55,306 bases of DNA, from positions 1 to 55,306 of the forward strand of contig CAJUMU010000012.1 of NCBI GenBank assembly GCA_910587675.1, written 5' to 3'. The position numbers and the translations under genes were made by a program. This document shows, one piece after another, positions 1 to 7,337 of the stretch; position 1 is the first letter of the stretch; the number at the start of each line of letters is the position of its first letter. The stretch comes from an uncultured Alistipes sp. Its GTDB lineage: Bacteria; Bacteroidota; Bacteroidia; Bacteroidales; Rikenellaceae. Under the pieces are notes generated by a model. The model saw only the letters and a list, made by a program, of their open reading frames with translations, did no database searches and was not told the DNA's origin.

Positions 1-49
1 CTATTTTCCGTGTTTTCGGGGGATCTTTTGAGATTTCAGACGCAAATTT

Positions 50-142
50 CGGGTCGCAGCCTGCGGAGACCGCGTGAATGAGCTGTGCGAATAGCGGGCC
101 TCCGCGGGGCAGAGGCTGCGGCCCGCACGACTCTGCGAGTCG
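50..142 (+). repeat. Intergenic repeat, family A (copy 1)
   Basis: About 95 bp, GC-rich, non-coding. It has the family A layout: a GCAGCCTGCGGAG block, a variable middle, a GGGCCTCCGCGGGGC block, a second GCTGCGGCCCGC block that can pair with the first, and a terminal palindrome (CGACTCTGCGAGTCG). Close copies are found at 4386, 31997, 45893 and, inverted, at 7085, 38192 and 55021. Confidence 0.85.
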
Positions 143-204
143 TATCTAATTCACACGCGACAGCAAAAAATGACGCGGGATTGGCTGACGCATGTTAATA
201 TTAG

Positions 205-244
205 ATGCGAGCCGCCGAAGATAACACCGTAAAGCGGTGTGCTG
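205..244 (+). repeat. Intergenic repeat, family B (partial copy)
   Basis: Right half of a family B element: GCGAGCCGCCGAAGATAACA followed by the small hairpin CACCG-TAAAG-CGGTG. Full copies are at 4516, 15933 and 54938. As at 4386-4591 and 54880-55015, B follows A here. Confidence 0.7.
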
Positions 245-299
245 CCACATGTGTATCCTCCGCCACCGCTCTATTCTTTCGACACACTCTTCTTCTGCG

Positions 300-746
300 G
301 GAGTTTTCGACAAACATTTTATTATTTTTTTGTTTTTCTCTTTATTAAAATAAATGAATAATAATATAAATAATAGCTGTTCATAGTGTCGATATCTTAG
401 GGGAAGATTATTTATCGACAATCGCGAAAGAGGATTTATCATAGTTTGTCGATAGTTTGGATCGATGTCAAAACCGCCGAAACCAGTATGATATGAATCG
501 TCAGCCGCCCGAGCGATCCCCCGTTATGAAAAATGTGCCGAAAATGCTGTTAACATATCGACACATTTTATTTGTTTGTCTTAGCCTGCCGTTTTCGGTT
601 GATAACCGCGATGATAAGTTTCGACAAAAAAGTGCATTAAAATTCGTTCATTCCGCTCGCCCCTTGATTATCATGCGTTTGGATTTTCGACGATTTTAGA
701 GATCGAATTTTTGTTACGAGTTGTCGTGCGGTTTTCATCGGCGTTG
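300..746. other. AT-rich non-coding region with TTATCGACA-like boxes
   Basis: No convincing gene lies between the repeats at the left edge and the 3' end of mrp. It contains a very AT-rich run at about 315-378, then copies of a TTATCGACA-like 9-mer: 412-420 exact, 387-395 and 554-562 as ATATCGACA (the first inverted), 447-455 inverted with a mismatch, and further TCGACA cores at 307 and 621. TTATCGACA is one base from the DnaA box TTATCCACA. An AT-rich stretch beside such boxes resembles an origin or a regulator-binding region, but dnaA is not visible and the mismatch is in a conserved position. Confidence 0.35.
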
Positions 747-1796
747 TCAACACTTTTCGACGGTGTTGTGAACAATTTTTTCGGCTATTTCGCGATAGTA
801 ACCCTCCACGTACGGATCCGTCGACACCGAGGGGCGACCCTGCTCCGAACCCTCCATTATCGACTGCACGATGGGGATCTCGCCCAAGAAAGGCACCCCC
901 GCCTGCTCGGCATACGCGCGCGCGCCTCCGTGTCCGAAGATGTAGTAACGGTTCTCGGGCAGCTCCTTGGGCGTGAACCACGCCATGTTCTCTATAACGC
1001 CCAGCACGGGCACCTTCACCTGCTCGTGGCGGAACATCTCCACCCCGCGCACCACGTCGGCCACGGCCACCTGCTGGGGCGTGGAGACTATGACCGCGCC
1101 GTCGAGACGTATCTCCGATATTATAGTGAGGTGTATGTCGCCCGTTCCCGGGGGCATGTCGATGAGCAGAAAATCCAACCCTCCCCACATGGTCTGGTGC
1201 AGGAGCTGTTTCAACGCGTTGGTGGCCATCGCGCCGCGCCACATCAGGGCGTCGTCGGGACGGATGAAGAATCCTATCGACATCAACTCTATCTCCGCGC
1301 TTCGGGCGGGCACGATGTAATCCATGCCGTCCCGCTGTACGGCGTCGGGCGCGTAACCTTCCAGTCCGAACATCTTGGGCTGCGACGGACCGTAAATGTC
1401 GGCGTCGAGAATACCCACCCGATAACCCATGTCGCGCAGCGTGGCGGCCAGATTGGCCGTTACGGTCGATTTTCCCACGCCGCCCTTGCCCGAGGCCACG
1501 GCTATGATCTTGCCTACGCTCTTGGTCGCGCTCTCGCGCTTGGGAGGCTGCTGTTTGGGCGCGCCCTCCTTGATCGCCACCGTCACCTGCGCCTCGGGAA
1601 AACGCTCCTTCAACGCCTGCTCGGCCTGCATGCGTATCCGCGCCGCGAAGGGATCGCGCGCCTTGGGAAAACGCAGCACGACCGTCACCTTTCCGTCGGC
1701 TGCGCTCACCGAATCGACCATGCCGCTCTCCGCTATGTCGCGTCCCGTTTCGGGGTGTGCGATCCGCGCGAGCACCGATCTTATTTCACTCTCCAT
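747..1796 (-). CDS. mrp: Mrp/NBP35-family P-loop ATPase, Fe-S cluster carrier
   Basis: 349 aa. Cytosolic scaffold or carrier that delivers Fe-S clusters to apoproteins. An N-terminal MIP18/DUF59-like domain (about residues 1-85) is joined by a linker to a deviant Walker A ATPase domain (GKGGVGKST at 103-111), with DADIYGPSQP and DMPPGTGD motifs typical of Mrp. The CxxC cluster ligand found in many Mrp proteins before the IFGHGGA motif is absent; the stretch reads ENMAWFTPKELPENRYY, the form I associate with Bacteroidetes. It is transcribed away from the esterase gene, with a TAAATTTG -7 element at 1844-1837. Family assignment is firm; which apoproteins it serves cannot be told. Confidence 0.95.
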   Translation of the reverse strand: MESEIRSVLARIAHPETGRDIAESGMVDSVSAADGKVTVVLRFPKARDPFAARIRMQAEQALKERFPEAQVTVAIKEGAPKQQPPKRESATKSVGKIIAVASGKGGVGKSTVTANLAATLRDMGYRVGILDADIYGPSQPKMFGLEGYAPDAVQRDGMDYIVPARSAEIELMSIGFFIRPDDALMWRGAMATNALKQLLHQTMWGGLDFLLIDMPPGTGDIHLTIISEIRLDGAVIVSTPQQVAVADVVRGVEMFRHEQVKVPVLGVIENMAWFTPKELPENRYYIFGHGGARAYAEQAGVPFLGEIPIVQSIMEGSEQGRPSVSTDPYVEGYYREIAEKIVHNTVEKC

Positions 1797-1836
1797 GATA
1801 TTGTGTTTTTTTTGTGTTGTGTAATTCGTACAGACG

Positions 1837-1844
1837 CAAATTTA
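1837..1844 (-). promoter_or_regulatory. Putative -7 element for mrp
   Basis: TAAATTTG on the minus strand matches the Bacteroidetes TAnnTTTG element about 40 bp before the mrp start. No TTTG -33 element lies at the expected spacing, so the call rests on one element. Confidence 0.4.
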
Positions 1845-1875
1845 CGGCTTAATTTCCGATTAACGGCCGTCGGAA

Positions 1876-1906
1876 TTTGTATTTGCGGCGAATATTCCTA
1901 TTTTTG
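1876..1906 (+). promoter_or_regulatory. Promoter of the esterase gene
   Basis: TTTG at 1876-1879 and TATTTTTG at 1899-1906 are separated by exactly 19 bp, the Bacteroidetes primary-sigma consensus. The expected transcript start is near 1913, giving a leader of about 20 nt before the ATG at 1932. Confidence 0.8.
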
Positions 1907-1931
1907 TGTCGACCTTAAGATTATCTTTCGC

Positions 1932-2837
1932 ATGAAAAGACTCGTTTTACTCTCTTTTTCGGCTCTTATGTTTTGGGGCGTCGCATCGGCGCAAACGAAC
2001 GACGACGCGGCCGCATCGGCTTGGCTGCGCAACATGAGCCGCGTGGAGCGCCGCACCATGCGCAGCGAAGTGTTGGGCGCCGACCGCAACTATACGGTTT
2101 TTCTGCCTGCGGGTTACGATGCCGATCCGTCGCGACGCTACCCCGTCCTCTACCTGCTGCACGGCATGAACGACACGGACCGCAGCTGGTACGACCGCGG
2201 CCACGTGAAGGACGTGATGGATCAGCTCACGGCGTCGGGCGAGGCCTGCGCCATGATTATCGTCACGCCCGATGCGGGCGGCAGCGTGTCCGAGGGTAAG
2301 TGGAACGGTTATTTCGATATGGAGGGGTGGCCCTACGAGCGGTTCTTCTTCGAGGAGTTCGTGCCCGAGGTCGAGAGCAGGTTCCGCATCGAGGCCGACA
2401 AGAGTCATCGTGCCATAGCGGGACTTTCGATGGGCGGCGGCGGTTGCGCGAGCTATGCCCAGCGTCATCCCGACATGTTTTGCGCCTGCTATGCCATGAG
2501 CGCGTTGATGCACCTGCCCGAGGCTGCGGCCGACAAGGTGCTGTCGGGCGACAAGACGGCTCTGCTGACCGACGCGGTGCATCGCCTGAGCTGCGTGGAG
2601 TATGTGCGCACGGCCGACGAAGCGGCGCGAAACGCTCTGCGGTCGGTCGCGTGGTTCGTCGACTGCGGCGACGACGATTTTCTGTTCGACTGCAATATCG
2701 ACTTCGTGAAGGCCATGCGCGCGGCATGGATCCCGTGCGAACTTCGGGTCCGCGACGGAGGCCACACGTGGGAATATTGGCACTCGGCCCTCTATACGGC
2801 CCTGCCATTCGTGTCGCGGAAATTCGGTTTTATGTAA
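1932..2837 (+). CDS. Secreted alpha/beta-hydrolase, esterase D / feruloyl esterase-like
   Basis: 301 aa with a signal peptide (about 1-20, ending ASA-Q). It belongs to the putative esterase family (PF00756 type), which includes feruloyl and acetyl-xylan esterases and S-formylglutathione hydrolases. The catalytic triad is visible: nucleophile Ser166 in GLSMGGGG, an Asp in CGDDDF (247-249) and His278 in GGHTWEYW. LLHGMNDTDRSW near residue 75 provides the oxyanion-hole loop. The open frame runs far upstream antisense to mrp, but the ATG at 1932 fits the signal peptide and the promoter just upstream. It is a single gene with no carbohydrate-utilisation neighbours, so the ester it cleaves is unknown. 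Confidence 0.9.
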   Translation: MKRLVLLSFSALMFWGVASAQTNDDAAASAWLRNMSRVERRTMRSEVLGADRNYTVFLPAGYDADPSRRYPVLYLLHGMNDTDRSWYDRGHVKDVMDQLTASGEACAMIIVTPDAGGSVSEGKWNGYFDMEGWPYERFFFEEFVPEVESRFRIEADKSHRAIAGLSMGGGGCASYAQRHPDMFCACYAMSALMHLPEAAADKVLSGDKTALLTDAVHRLSCVEYVRTADEAARNALRSVAWFVDCGDDDFLFDCNIDFVKAMRAAWIPCELRVRDGGHTWEYWHSALYTALPFVSRKFGFM

Positions 2838-2863
2838 AAAAGTGAAAATTTTTCGGCGAAAAG

Positions 2864-2894
2864 TTTGCAGATAACATTTTTTGCCCTATCTTTG
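2864..2894 (+). promoter_or_regulatory. Promoter of tRNA-Glu
   Basis: TTTG at 2864-2867 and TATCTTTG at 2887-2894 with a 19-bp spacer match the Bacteroidetes consensus. The tRNA starts 15 bp further on. Confidence 0.8.
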
Positions 2895-2908
2895 CAGCAT
2901 AAAATCAT

Positions 2909-2980
2909 GGTGGATTCATCTAAGGGCTAGGATACATGCCTCTCACGCATGACATAGGGGTTCGAATCCCCTATCCACTA
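2909..2980 (+). tRNA. tRNA-Glu (anticodon CTC)
   Basis: 72 nt cloverleaf: acceptor GGTGGAT / ATCCACT (G-U first pair), D stem ATCT/GGAT, anticodon stem CATGC/GCATG with loop CTCTCAC giving anticodon CTC, and T arm AGGGG-TTCGAAT-CCCCT. The discriminator is A and CCA is not encoded, as is usual in Bacteroidetes. CTC reads GAG only, which fits the strong preference for GAG in neighbouring genes. A promoter lies just upstream and a terminator just downstream. Confidence 0.95.
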
Positions 2981-2983
2981 CAC

Positions 2984-3012
2984 GAAGCGATCGGAGACGG
3001 TCGCTTTTTTTG
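2984..3012 (+). terminator. Rho-independent terminator of tRNA-Glu
   Basis: The stem AAGCGATC / GGTCGCTT with a short loop runs directly into a T7 tract. Confidence 0.85.
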
Positions 3013-3154
3013 TTTCGGGTTTTCGGGCTTCGAAGGCGCGGTTCCGCCGAGGGCGATACCCTATCATATAATCCCGCCGATTTCTTTTCGCCGATGTAAT
3101 TTTTTTTGTTAACTTGCGACTATTGATATGAATGATTAAACATAAGAGACCGCT

Positions 3155-3217
3155 ATGATCGTTTTGTTGCTCGTGTGTTCGGTATCGACCTTGATGTTTA
3201 AGATATCGAAACGTTAA
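3155..3217 (+). CDS. Possible 20-aa hydrophobic peptide upstream of the ECF sigma gene
   Basis: ATG to TAA encodes a 20-residue peptide: a hydrophobic stretch (MIVLLLVCSVSTLMF) then a basic tail (KISKR). It ends 15 bp before the sigma factor start. The shape fits a single-pass micro-membrane protein or a leader peptide. It could be chance, since no ribosome-binding sequence or conservation can be shown from here. Confidence 0.3.
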   Translation: MIVLLLVCSVSTLMFKISKR

Positions 3218-3232
3218 CCGCTCGGCAGCCCT

Positions 3233-3712
3233 ATGAAGCGAAACGAGGAGGAGTTCACCGACATCGTCGAACGGTACAAGGCCGTCATCTACAAGGTGTG
3301 TTCGGTATATGCCGACGACCGCGAGGAGATGGCCGACTACTATCAGGAGGTGCTCGCGAACCTATGGCGCAGCTATGCGAGTTTTCGCGGCGAGAGTTCG
3401 CTTTCGACGTGGATCTATCGCGTCGCGCTCTATACCTGCGTGTCGTTCGTGCGTCGCAAATCGTCGCGTCCCCGCAGCGTTTCGCTCGACGTGGGCGCGG
3501 CGCTCTACGAGGAGGACGACCGCAGCTTGCAGCTGAAGGAGCTTTACAGACTCATAGGACGCCTCAACCGTTTCGACAGGGCGTTGATACTGTTGTGGCT
3601 CGAGGAGCGGTCTTACGCCGAGATATCGGAGATTATGGGTATAACCAAATCGAACGTGGCGGTGAAGCTGATGCGCATCAAGGAGCGTTTGCAGCGCATG
3701 AGCGAGGAGTGA
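3233..3712 (+). CDS. ECF-type RNA polymerase sigma factor
   Basis: 159 aa, normal for an ECF (sigma-70 group 4) factor. Region 2 covers about residues 5-75, with the -10 recognition helix around DYYQEVLANLWRSYASFRGESSLSTWIYRVA. Region 4 (about 105-157) carries the helix-turn-helix ending LEERSYAEISEIMGITKSNV. It redirects RNA polymerase to a small regulon when released by its partner. The next gene starts 24 bp downstream and encodes a four-helix membrane protein, the likely regulator. No classical zinc anti-sigma, SusC/SusD or FecR gene is adjacent, so this is not the usual polysaccharide- or iron-sensing arrangement. Confidence 0.95.
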   Translation: MKRNEEEFTDIVERYKAVIYKVCSVYADDREEMADYYQEVLANLWRSYASFRGESSLSTWIYRVALYTCVSFVRRKSSRPRSVSLDVGAALYEEDDRSLQLKELYRLIGRLNRFDRALILLWLEERSYAEISEIMGITKSNVAVKLMRIKERLQRMSEE

Positions 3713-3736
3713 GAGAATTATACGAGAAGAGAGTTT

Positions 3737-4336
3737 ATGGCCGGATTGAATATCGATGAAATACGCCGCGAGTGGTCGGAGTTGTCGCGCAGAGTCGAGC
3801 GCGAACGTATCGTCACGCCCGAGATGTTGCGCGCGGCCGTTAAGGGCGACGCGGGCAAGTTGCGACGCTACGGATGGTTGAACGTGGCGGCGGGATTGCT
3901 GTTCGGTTTTTTTCTGCTTTTCGAGGTTTGGAATTCGGAGAGGATGGATGATGTCATGATTCCGTTGACGCTCTTTTTCATGGCGGGAATGGCGTCGTCG
4001 GTATACCAGATCAGGGTCTATATGCGTGCCGACGATCCTCGGATGAGCCTCGTGGAGCGCGAGCGGATGTTGATCGGTTATTCGCGCTTCTCGCGCGCGG
4101 CGATGCGGTGGGGGTTCACATACATAGCCGCCGTATTCGGGCTTAAGATAGTTTTCGATTTCATCGGCAGCTCCGAGGAGTGGTGGAGCTTCCTGCTGCT
4201 CGCCGCGGCGCTGACGCTGTTGTTCGTGAGCGGATACGCTCTTGCCGTGCGTCTCGAACGCTGGGAACAACGACGCATCGAATCTCTCAAACACGCCATG
4301 CGCGAGTTGGATGATTTTCTTCGCGAGTGTGAGTAG
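3737..4336 (+). CDS. Four-helix membrane protein, probable anti-sigma partner
   Basis: 199 aa. A soluble N-terminal segment (1-45, rich in charged residues) is followed by four predicted membrane helices (about 46-65, 74-94, 125-143 and 149-171) and a charged C-terminal tail that is likely helical. It is co-transcribed with the ECF sigma factor (24-bp gap). In such pairs the second gene often encodes the membrane-bound inhibitor, and the N-terminal segment could bind the sigma factor. This role is inferred from position only: no zinc-binding HxxxCxxC motif of classical anti-sigma factors is present. The family is not recognised. Confidence 0.6.
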   Translation: MAGLNIDEIRREWSELSRRVERERIVTPEMLRAAVKGDAGKLRRYGWLNVAAGLLFGFFLLFEVWNSERMDDVMIPLTLFFMAGMASSVYQIRVYMRADDPRMSLVERERMLIGYSRFSRAAMRWGFTYIAAVFGLKIVFDFIGSSEEWWSFLLLAAALTLLFVSGYALAVRLERWEQRRIESLKHAMRELDDFLRECE

Positions 4337-4385
4337 AATGTCTTTCGTGCGACTCGGATAGTCGTAATACATAATTATATACATT

Positions 4386-4481
4386 CGGGCGGCAGCCTGC
4401 GGAGCGACCGCGTGAATGAGCTATGCGAATAGCGGGCCTCCGCGGGGCAGAGGCTGCGGCCCGCGCGGTTCTGCGAACTGC
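4386..4481 (+). repeat. Intergenic repeat, family A (copy 2)
   Basis: Near-identical to copy 1 at 50-142, ending in the palindrome-like GCGGTTCTGCGAACTGC. It lies between the end of the sigma operon and the convergent exporter operon. Confidence 0.85.
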
Positions 4482-4515
4482 ATTTTGCTGACGCACGTGA
4501 ATTGTCGACAAAATC

Positions 4516-4591
4516 TATCTTCGGCGGCTGCGGGGGTCGCACCGAAGGTGCGAGCCGCCGAAGATAACACCGCAAAGCGGTGCGCTGACGC
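4516..4591 (+). repeat. Intergenic repeat, family B (copy 2, full)
   Basis: Outer inverted repeat TATCTTCGGCGGCT / AGCCGCCGAAGATA around a GGTCGCACCGAAGGTGCGA core, then a second hairpin CACCGC-AAA-GCGGTG. It follows family A copy 2 directly, and the A+B pair recurs at the far right of the window. Confidence 0.85.
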
Positions 4592-4632
4592 GGGTATATT
4601 GCCGTGCGCGAATCCGCGAACGGTCGATAAAC

Positions 4633-4666
4633 GAAAAATCCCGTCTTTCGAAAACCGAAAGACAGG
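4633..4666 (-). terminator. Terminator of the ABC exporter operon
   Basis: Read on the minus strand, the stem GTCTTTCG / CGAAAGAC with a short loop is followed by GGGATTTTT. It lies 30-60 bp after the stop of the exporter permease. Confidence 0.75.
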
Positions 4667-4693
4667 ATATCATTAATATTATGGTCGCGGCGC

Positions 4694-6007
4694 TTACTGC
4701 CTGATCCAAGAGAGCAGCTCCTTGAACGTCGGTTTCTTGCCGTGCATGAAGATACCAACGCGGTAGATCTTGCCCGCGGCCCACGCCATGCCCGCGACAG
4801 AGGCGTAGAGCACCGCGAGCGACAGCGCGATCTGCCAAGTGGCTATGTCGAACGGTATGCGCGCCATCATCACCACGGGCGAGGTGAAGGGTATCATCGA
4901 AGCCCAGAACGCCAGCGACGAGTTGGGATCGTTGAAGACCGACATGGCCAGTATGATCGCCAGAATGATGGGTATGGTGACGGGCGTCTGCAACTGCTGG
5001 GCGTCCTGAATCGAATCGACGCTCGAACCCACGGCTGCGAACATTGCCGAATAGAAGAGGAATCCGCCCGTGAGGAACAGCAGCAGCCACACGAACATCA
5101 TCACGATGCGCACGGGGTCGGTCGCCAGCGACACGGCCGACAACATATCGGCGTCGATACCCGCCTCGGCCGAGGTTATGGCTCCGCTCCGCACGGCCTC
5201 CACGCTCTGCATCACGCCGTCGGGCATGATCGCGGGCAGCACCACGGCGCCCACGCCGCACACCAGCACGGCCCAGATGGCGATCTGCGTCACGGCCACC
5301 GCCGCCACGCCCAGAATCTTGCCCATCATCAGCCGGAACGGCGACACGCTCGACACCAGCACGTCGAGCACGCGGCTGCCCTTCTCCTCGATCACCGAGG
5401 TCATGACCATCGAGCCATATATCAAAAGGAACATGTAGAGCATCATGCCGAGGAAGATTCCCATCATGTAGGCCGTCCCCGACGAGGTGGCCTCCTTCTC
5501 CTCGCCCTCGGCCGCCAGATCGTTGCGGTAGGTGGAGAGAGTCACCGAAGCCTTCACGTCGCGCATTATCTGCTCCAGATTGTCGATATCGTAACGCTTC
5601 AGACGCTCGCGCTCGATGATCTTCTCCATCTGCGACGATATGGAGCTTTCGAGCGACATCGACGACGACGAATTGGTGTAGAGCTTGGCGTTCGAGGGGT
5701 TGTCGACTATGTCGCCGCCGATCCACAGCACGCCGAAACGGTCGGCGCGCGCGCGGGCCTCGTCGGGCGCGAGCGTCGACGTCTCGAACACCACGTCGTC
5801 GTCGCCCGTGAGCTGCGAGGCTATGACGCCGCTGTCGTCCACCACGAGCAGGGTCTTGGTCTCGCCCTTGGCGAAGATCATCATCAGCGTCGGCGCCGCC
5901 ATCAGGGCGATCATGAGCACCGGCATGAGCACGGTGGTTATGATGAATGACTTTTTGCGTACCCGCTCGTTGAATTCGCGGGCTATGATTATGCCTGTCT
6001 TATTCAT
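4694..6007 (-). CDS. ABC-2 type transporter permease (NatB-like)
   Basis: 437 aa membrane subunit of an ABC exporter. A cytoplasmic N-terminus (EFNERVRKKSFIITT) leads into the first helix, then a large extracytoplasmic region (about residues 45-165) and a cluster of five to six helices in the C-terminal half, the layout of the ABC2_membrane_3 / NatB group. Related pairs export sodium ions, peptides or drugs; the substrate here is unknown. The ATPase gene ends 22 bp upstream, so the two form an operon with the ATPase first. Confidence 0.9.
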   Translation of the reverse strand: MNKTGIIIAREFNERVRKKSFIITTVLMPVLMIALMAAPTLMMIFAKGETKTLLVVDDSGVIASQLTGDDDVVFETSTLAPDEARARADRFGVLWIGGDIVDNPSNAKLYTNSSSSMSLESSISSQMEKIIERERLKRYDIDNLEQIMRDVKASVTLSTYRNDLAAEGEEKEATSSGTAYMMGIFLGMMLYMFLLIYGSMVMTSVIEEKGSRVLDVLVSSVSPFRLMMGKILGVAAVAVTQIAIWAVLVCGVGAVVLPAIMPDGVMQSVEAVRSGAITSAEAGIDADMLSAVSLATDPVRIVMMFVWLLLFLTGGFLFYSAMFAAVGSSVDSIQDAQQLQTPVTIPIILAIILAMSVFNDPNSSLAFWASMIPFTSPVVMMARIPFDIATWQIALSLAVLYASVAGMAWAAGKIYRVGIFMHGKKPTFKELLSWIRQ

Positions 6008-6029
6008 GATATGTGTTTTTTTCGGTTTG

Positions 6030-6953
6030 TCAAAGGGTTCCTTCCACGGCGCGGATGAATATCTCGTTCATGCTCGGCATCACCTCGCCGAACGAACGCA
6101 GCTCGACGGTTTCATTCACGGCCGTGACGGTCTCGCGCACCGTCGCCTCGGGCTTCAGACGCAGACGCATAGTGCGATAGGGGGTGTCGGCGGGCTCCGT
6201 CTCGCCGAGGATGTCGGCCATGGGCCCCACGGCCGCGGCCAGCGCGGCGGCCGCGCCGCCGTATGTCACCTCGAAGATGTTCCGTCCGAAGCGGCGACGC
6301 ACCTCGTCGACCGATCCCGAGAGTATGTTGTGCGATTTGTCGATGAGCGTTATGTGGTCGCAGATCTCCTCCACGCTCGACATGTTGTGCGTCGAGAAGA
6401 TCACGGTGGCGCCCTCGTCCCTCAACCGCAGTATCTCCTGCTTGAGCAGGTTGGCGTTGATGGGGTCGAAGCCCGAGAAGGGCTCGTCGAAGATCAGCAG
6501 CTTGGGTTTGTGCAGCACGGTGGTGATGAACTGCACCTTCTGCGCCATGCCTTTCGACAGATCCTCCACCTTGCGGTTCCACCAATCTTCGATGCCGAAG
6601 CGCACGAACCACTCCTTCAGCCGCGCGACGGCCTCCTTGCGCGAGAGACCCTTCAGTCGGGCGAAGAATACGGCCTGCTCGCCCACCTTCATCTTTTTGT
6701 AGAGGCCGCGTTCCTCGGGCAGGTAGCCGATACGATAGATATCGTCGTCGGCGATAGCGTGCCCGTCGAAGACGACGCGCCCTTCGTCGGGCAGCGTGAT
6801 GCGGGTAATGACGCGTATGAGCGTCGTCTTGCCCGCGCCGTTGGGACCCAAGAGTCCGTAAATCGAGCCTTGCGGCACTGAGAGCGACACGTTGTCGAGA
6901 GCCGTATGGGCCGAGTAACGTTTGGTGACGTTCTCTATTTGCAAAATGTCCAT
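6030..6953 (-). CDS. ABC transporter ATP-binding protein (NatA-like)
   Basis: 307 aa nucleotide-binding subunit partnering the permease downstream. Walker A is GPNGAGKTT (36-44), the signature is LSKGMAQK (weakly conserved, as in the NatA/DUF4162 group), Walker B is LLIFDEPFSGFDP and the H-loop is IFSTHNM. The extra C-terminal domain of about 80 residues resembles DUF4162, seen in sodium- and drug-export ATPases. The start is supported by the motif MDILQIENVTKRY. The 384-bp gap upstream holds a family A repeat. Confidence 0.93.
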   Translation of the reverse strand: MDILQIENVTKRYSAHTALDNVSLSVPQGSIYGLLGPNGAGKTTLIRVITRITLPDEGRVVFDGHAIADDDIYRIGYLPEERGLYKKMKVGEQAVFFARLKGLSRKEAVARLKEWFVRFGIEDWWNRKVEDLSKGMAQKVQFITTVLHKPKLLIFDEPFSGFDPINANLLKQEILRLRDEGATVIFSTHNMSSVEEICDHITLIDKSHNILSGSVDEVRRRFGRNIFEVTYGGAAAALAAAVGPMADILGETEPADTPYRTMRLRLKPEATVRETVTAVNETVELRSFGEVMPSMNEIFIRAVEGTL

Positions 6954-7084
6954 TTTGTGTTCGGGGTTTACGTGTGTAATATCGTTCGTTTACAATAGTC
7001 GTCCGACGAAGCGTAAAATTACAAAAAAAGAGGAAAAAAACGCGCGCAGTTTGCCGCGCGACTCGCAGAGTCGCAAAATACACA

Positions 7085-7184
7085 ATGCAGTTCGCAGAAC
7101 TGCGCGGGCCGCAGCCTTCGCCCCGCGGAGGCCCGCAACTCGTTCTACACTCGTTCGCGGTCTCCGCAGGCCGCGGCCCGAACG
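7085..7184 (-). repeat. Intergenic repeat, family A (copy 3, inverted)
   Basis: Same element as at 31997-32091, read on the other strand: GCAGTTCGCAGAACTGC, then CCCCGCGGAGGCCC, then GCAGGCCGCGGCCCG. A short fragment of family C/A (CCGTCGGCGAACAGCAGGCC) follows at about 7240-7265. Nothing coding is seen between 6954 and 7337. Confidence 0.85.
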
Positions 7185-7264
7185 ACCTCCCACGTCATTC
7201 CACATTTTGTAACTCGCAAGGCTCGTTTTGTCCCCCGCCGTCGGCGAACAGCAGGCCGCGGCCC

Positions 7265-7312
7265 GAAAAACATCCCCGCCATACGCCAAAAAAGAGCGGC
7301 ATGACGGGGATG
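7265..7312 (-). terminator. Terminator of the sulfide:quinone oxidoreductase-like gene
   Basis: On the minus strand a long stem (ATCCCCGTCATGCCGC with GGCGTATGGCGGGGAT, one mismatch) with a T-rich loop is followed by GTTTTT. Confidence 0.75.
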
Positions 7313-7337
7313 ATCGGCGCGGAACGGCGCGCGGCCG

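Noticed and set aside
146..442. 98-residue minus-strand frame at the left edge
   Set aside because: It spans an AT-rich region and part of a family B repeat, with no coding character.
711..1931. Upstream extension of the esterase frame, antisense to mrp
   Set aside because: A signal peptide and a consensus promoter place the true start at 1932.
2909..2980. tRNA-Glu as attachment site for the phage-derived cassette
   Set aside because: It is about 34 kb away, with ordinary host genes between, and no partial tRNA copy was seen near 37 kb or 47 kb.
6900..7290. Short frames in both strands between the ABC ATPase and SQR genes
   Set aside because: They consist of translated family A repeat sequence (Ala/Arg/Pro-rich) that recurs at other repeats.
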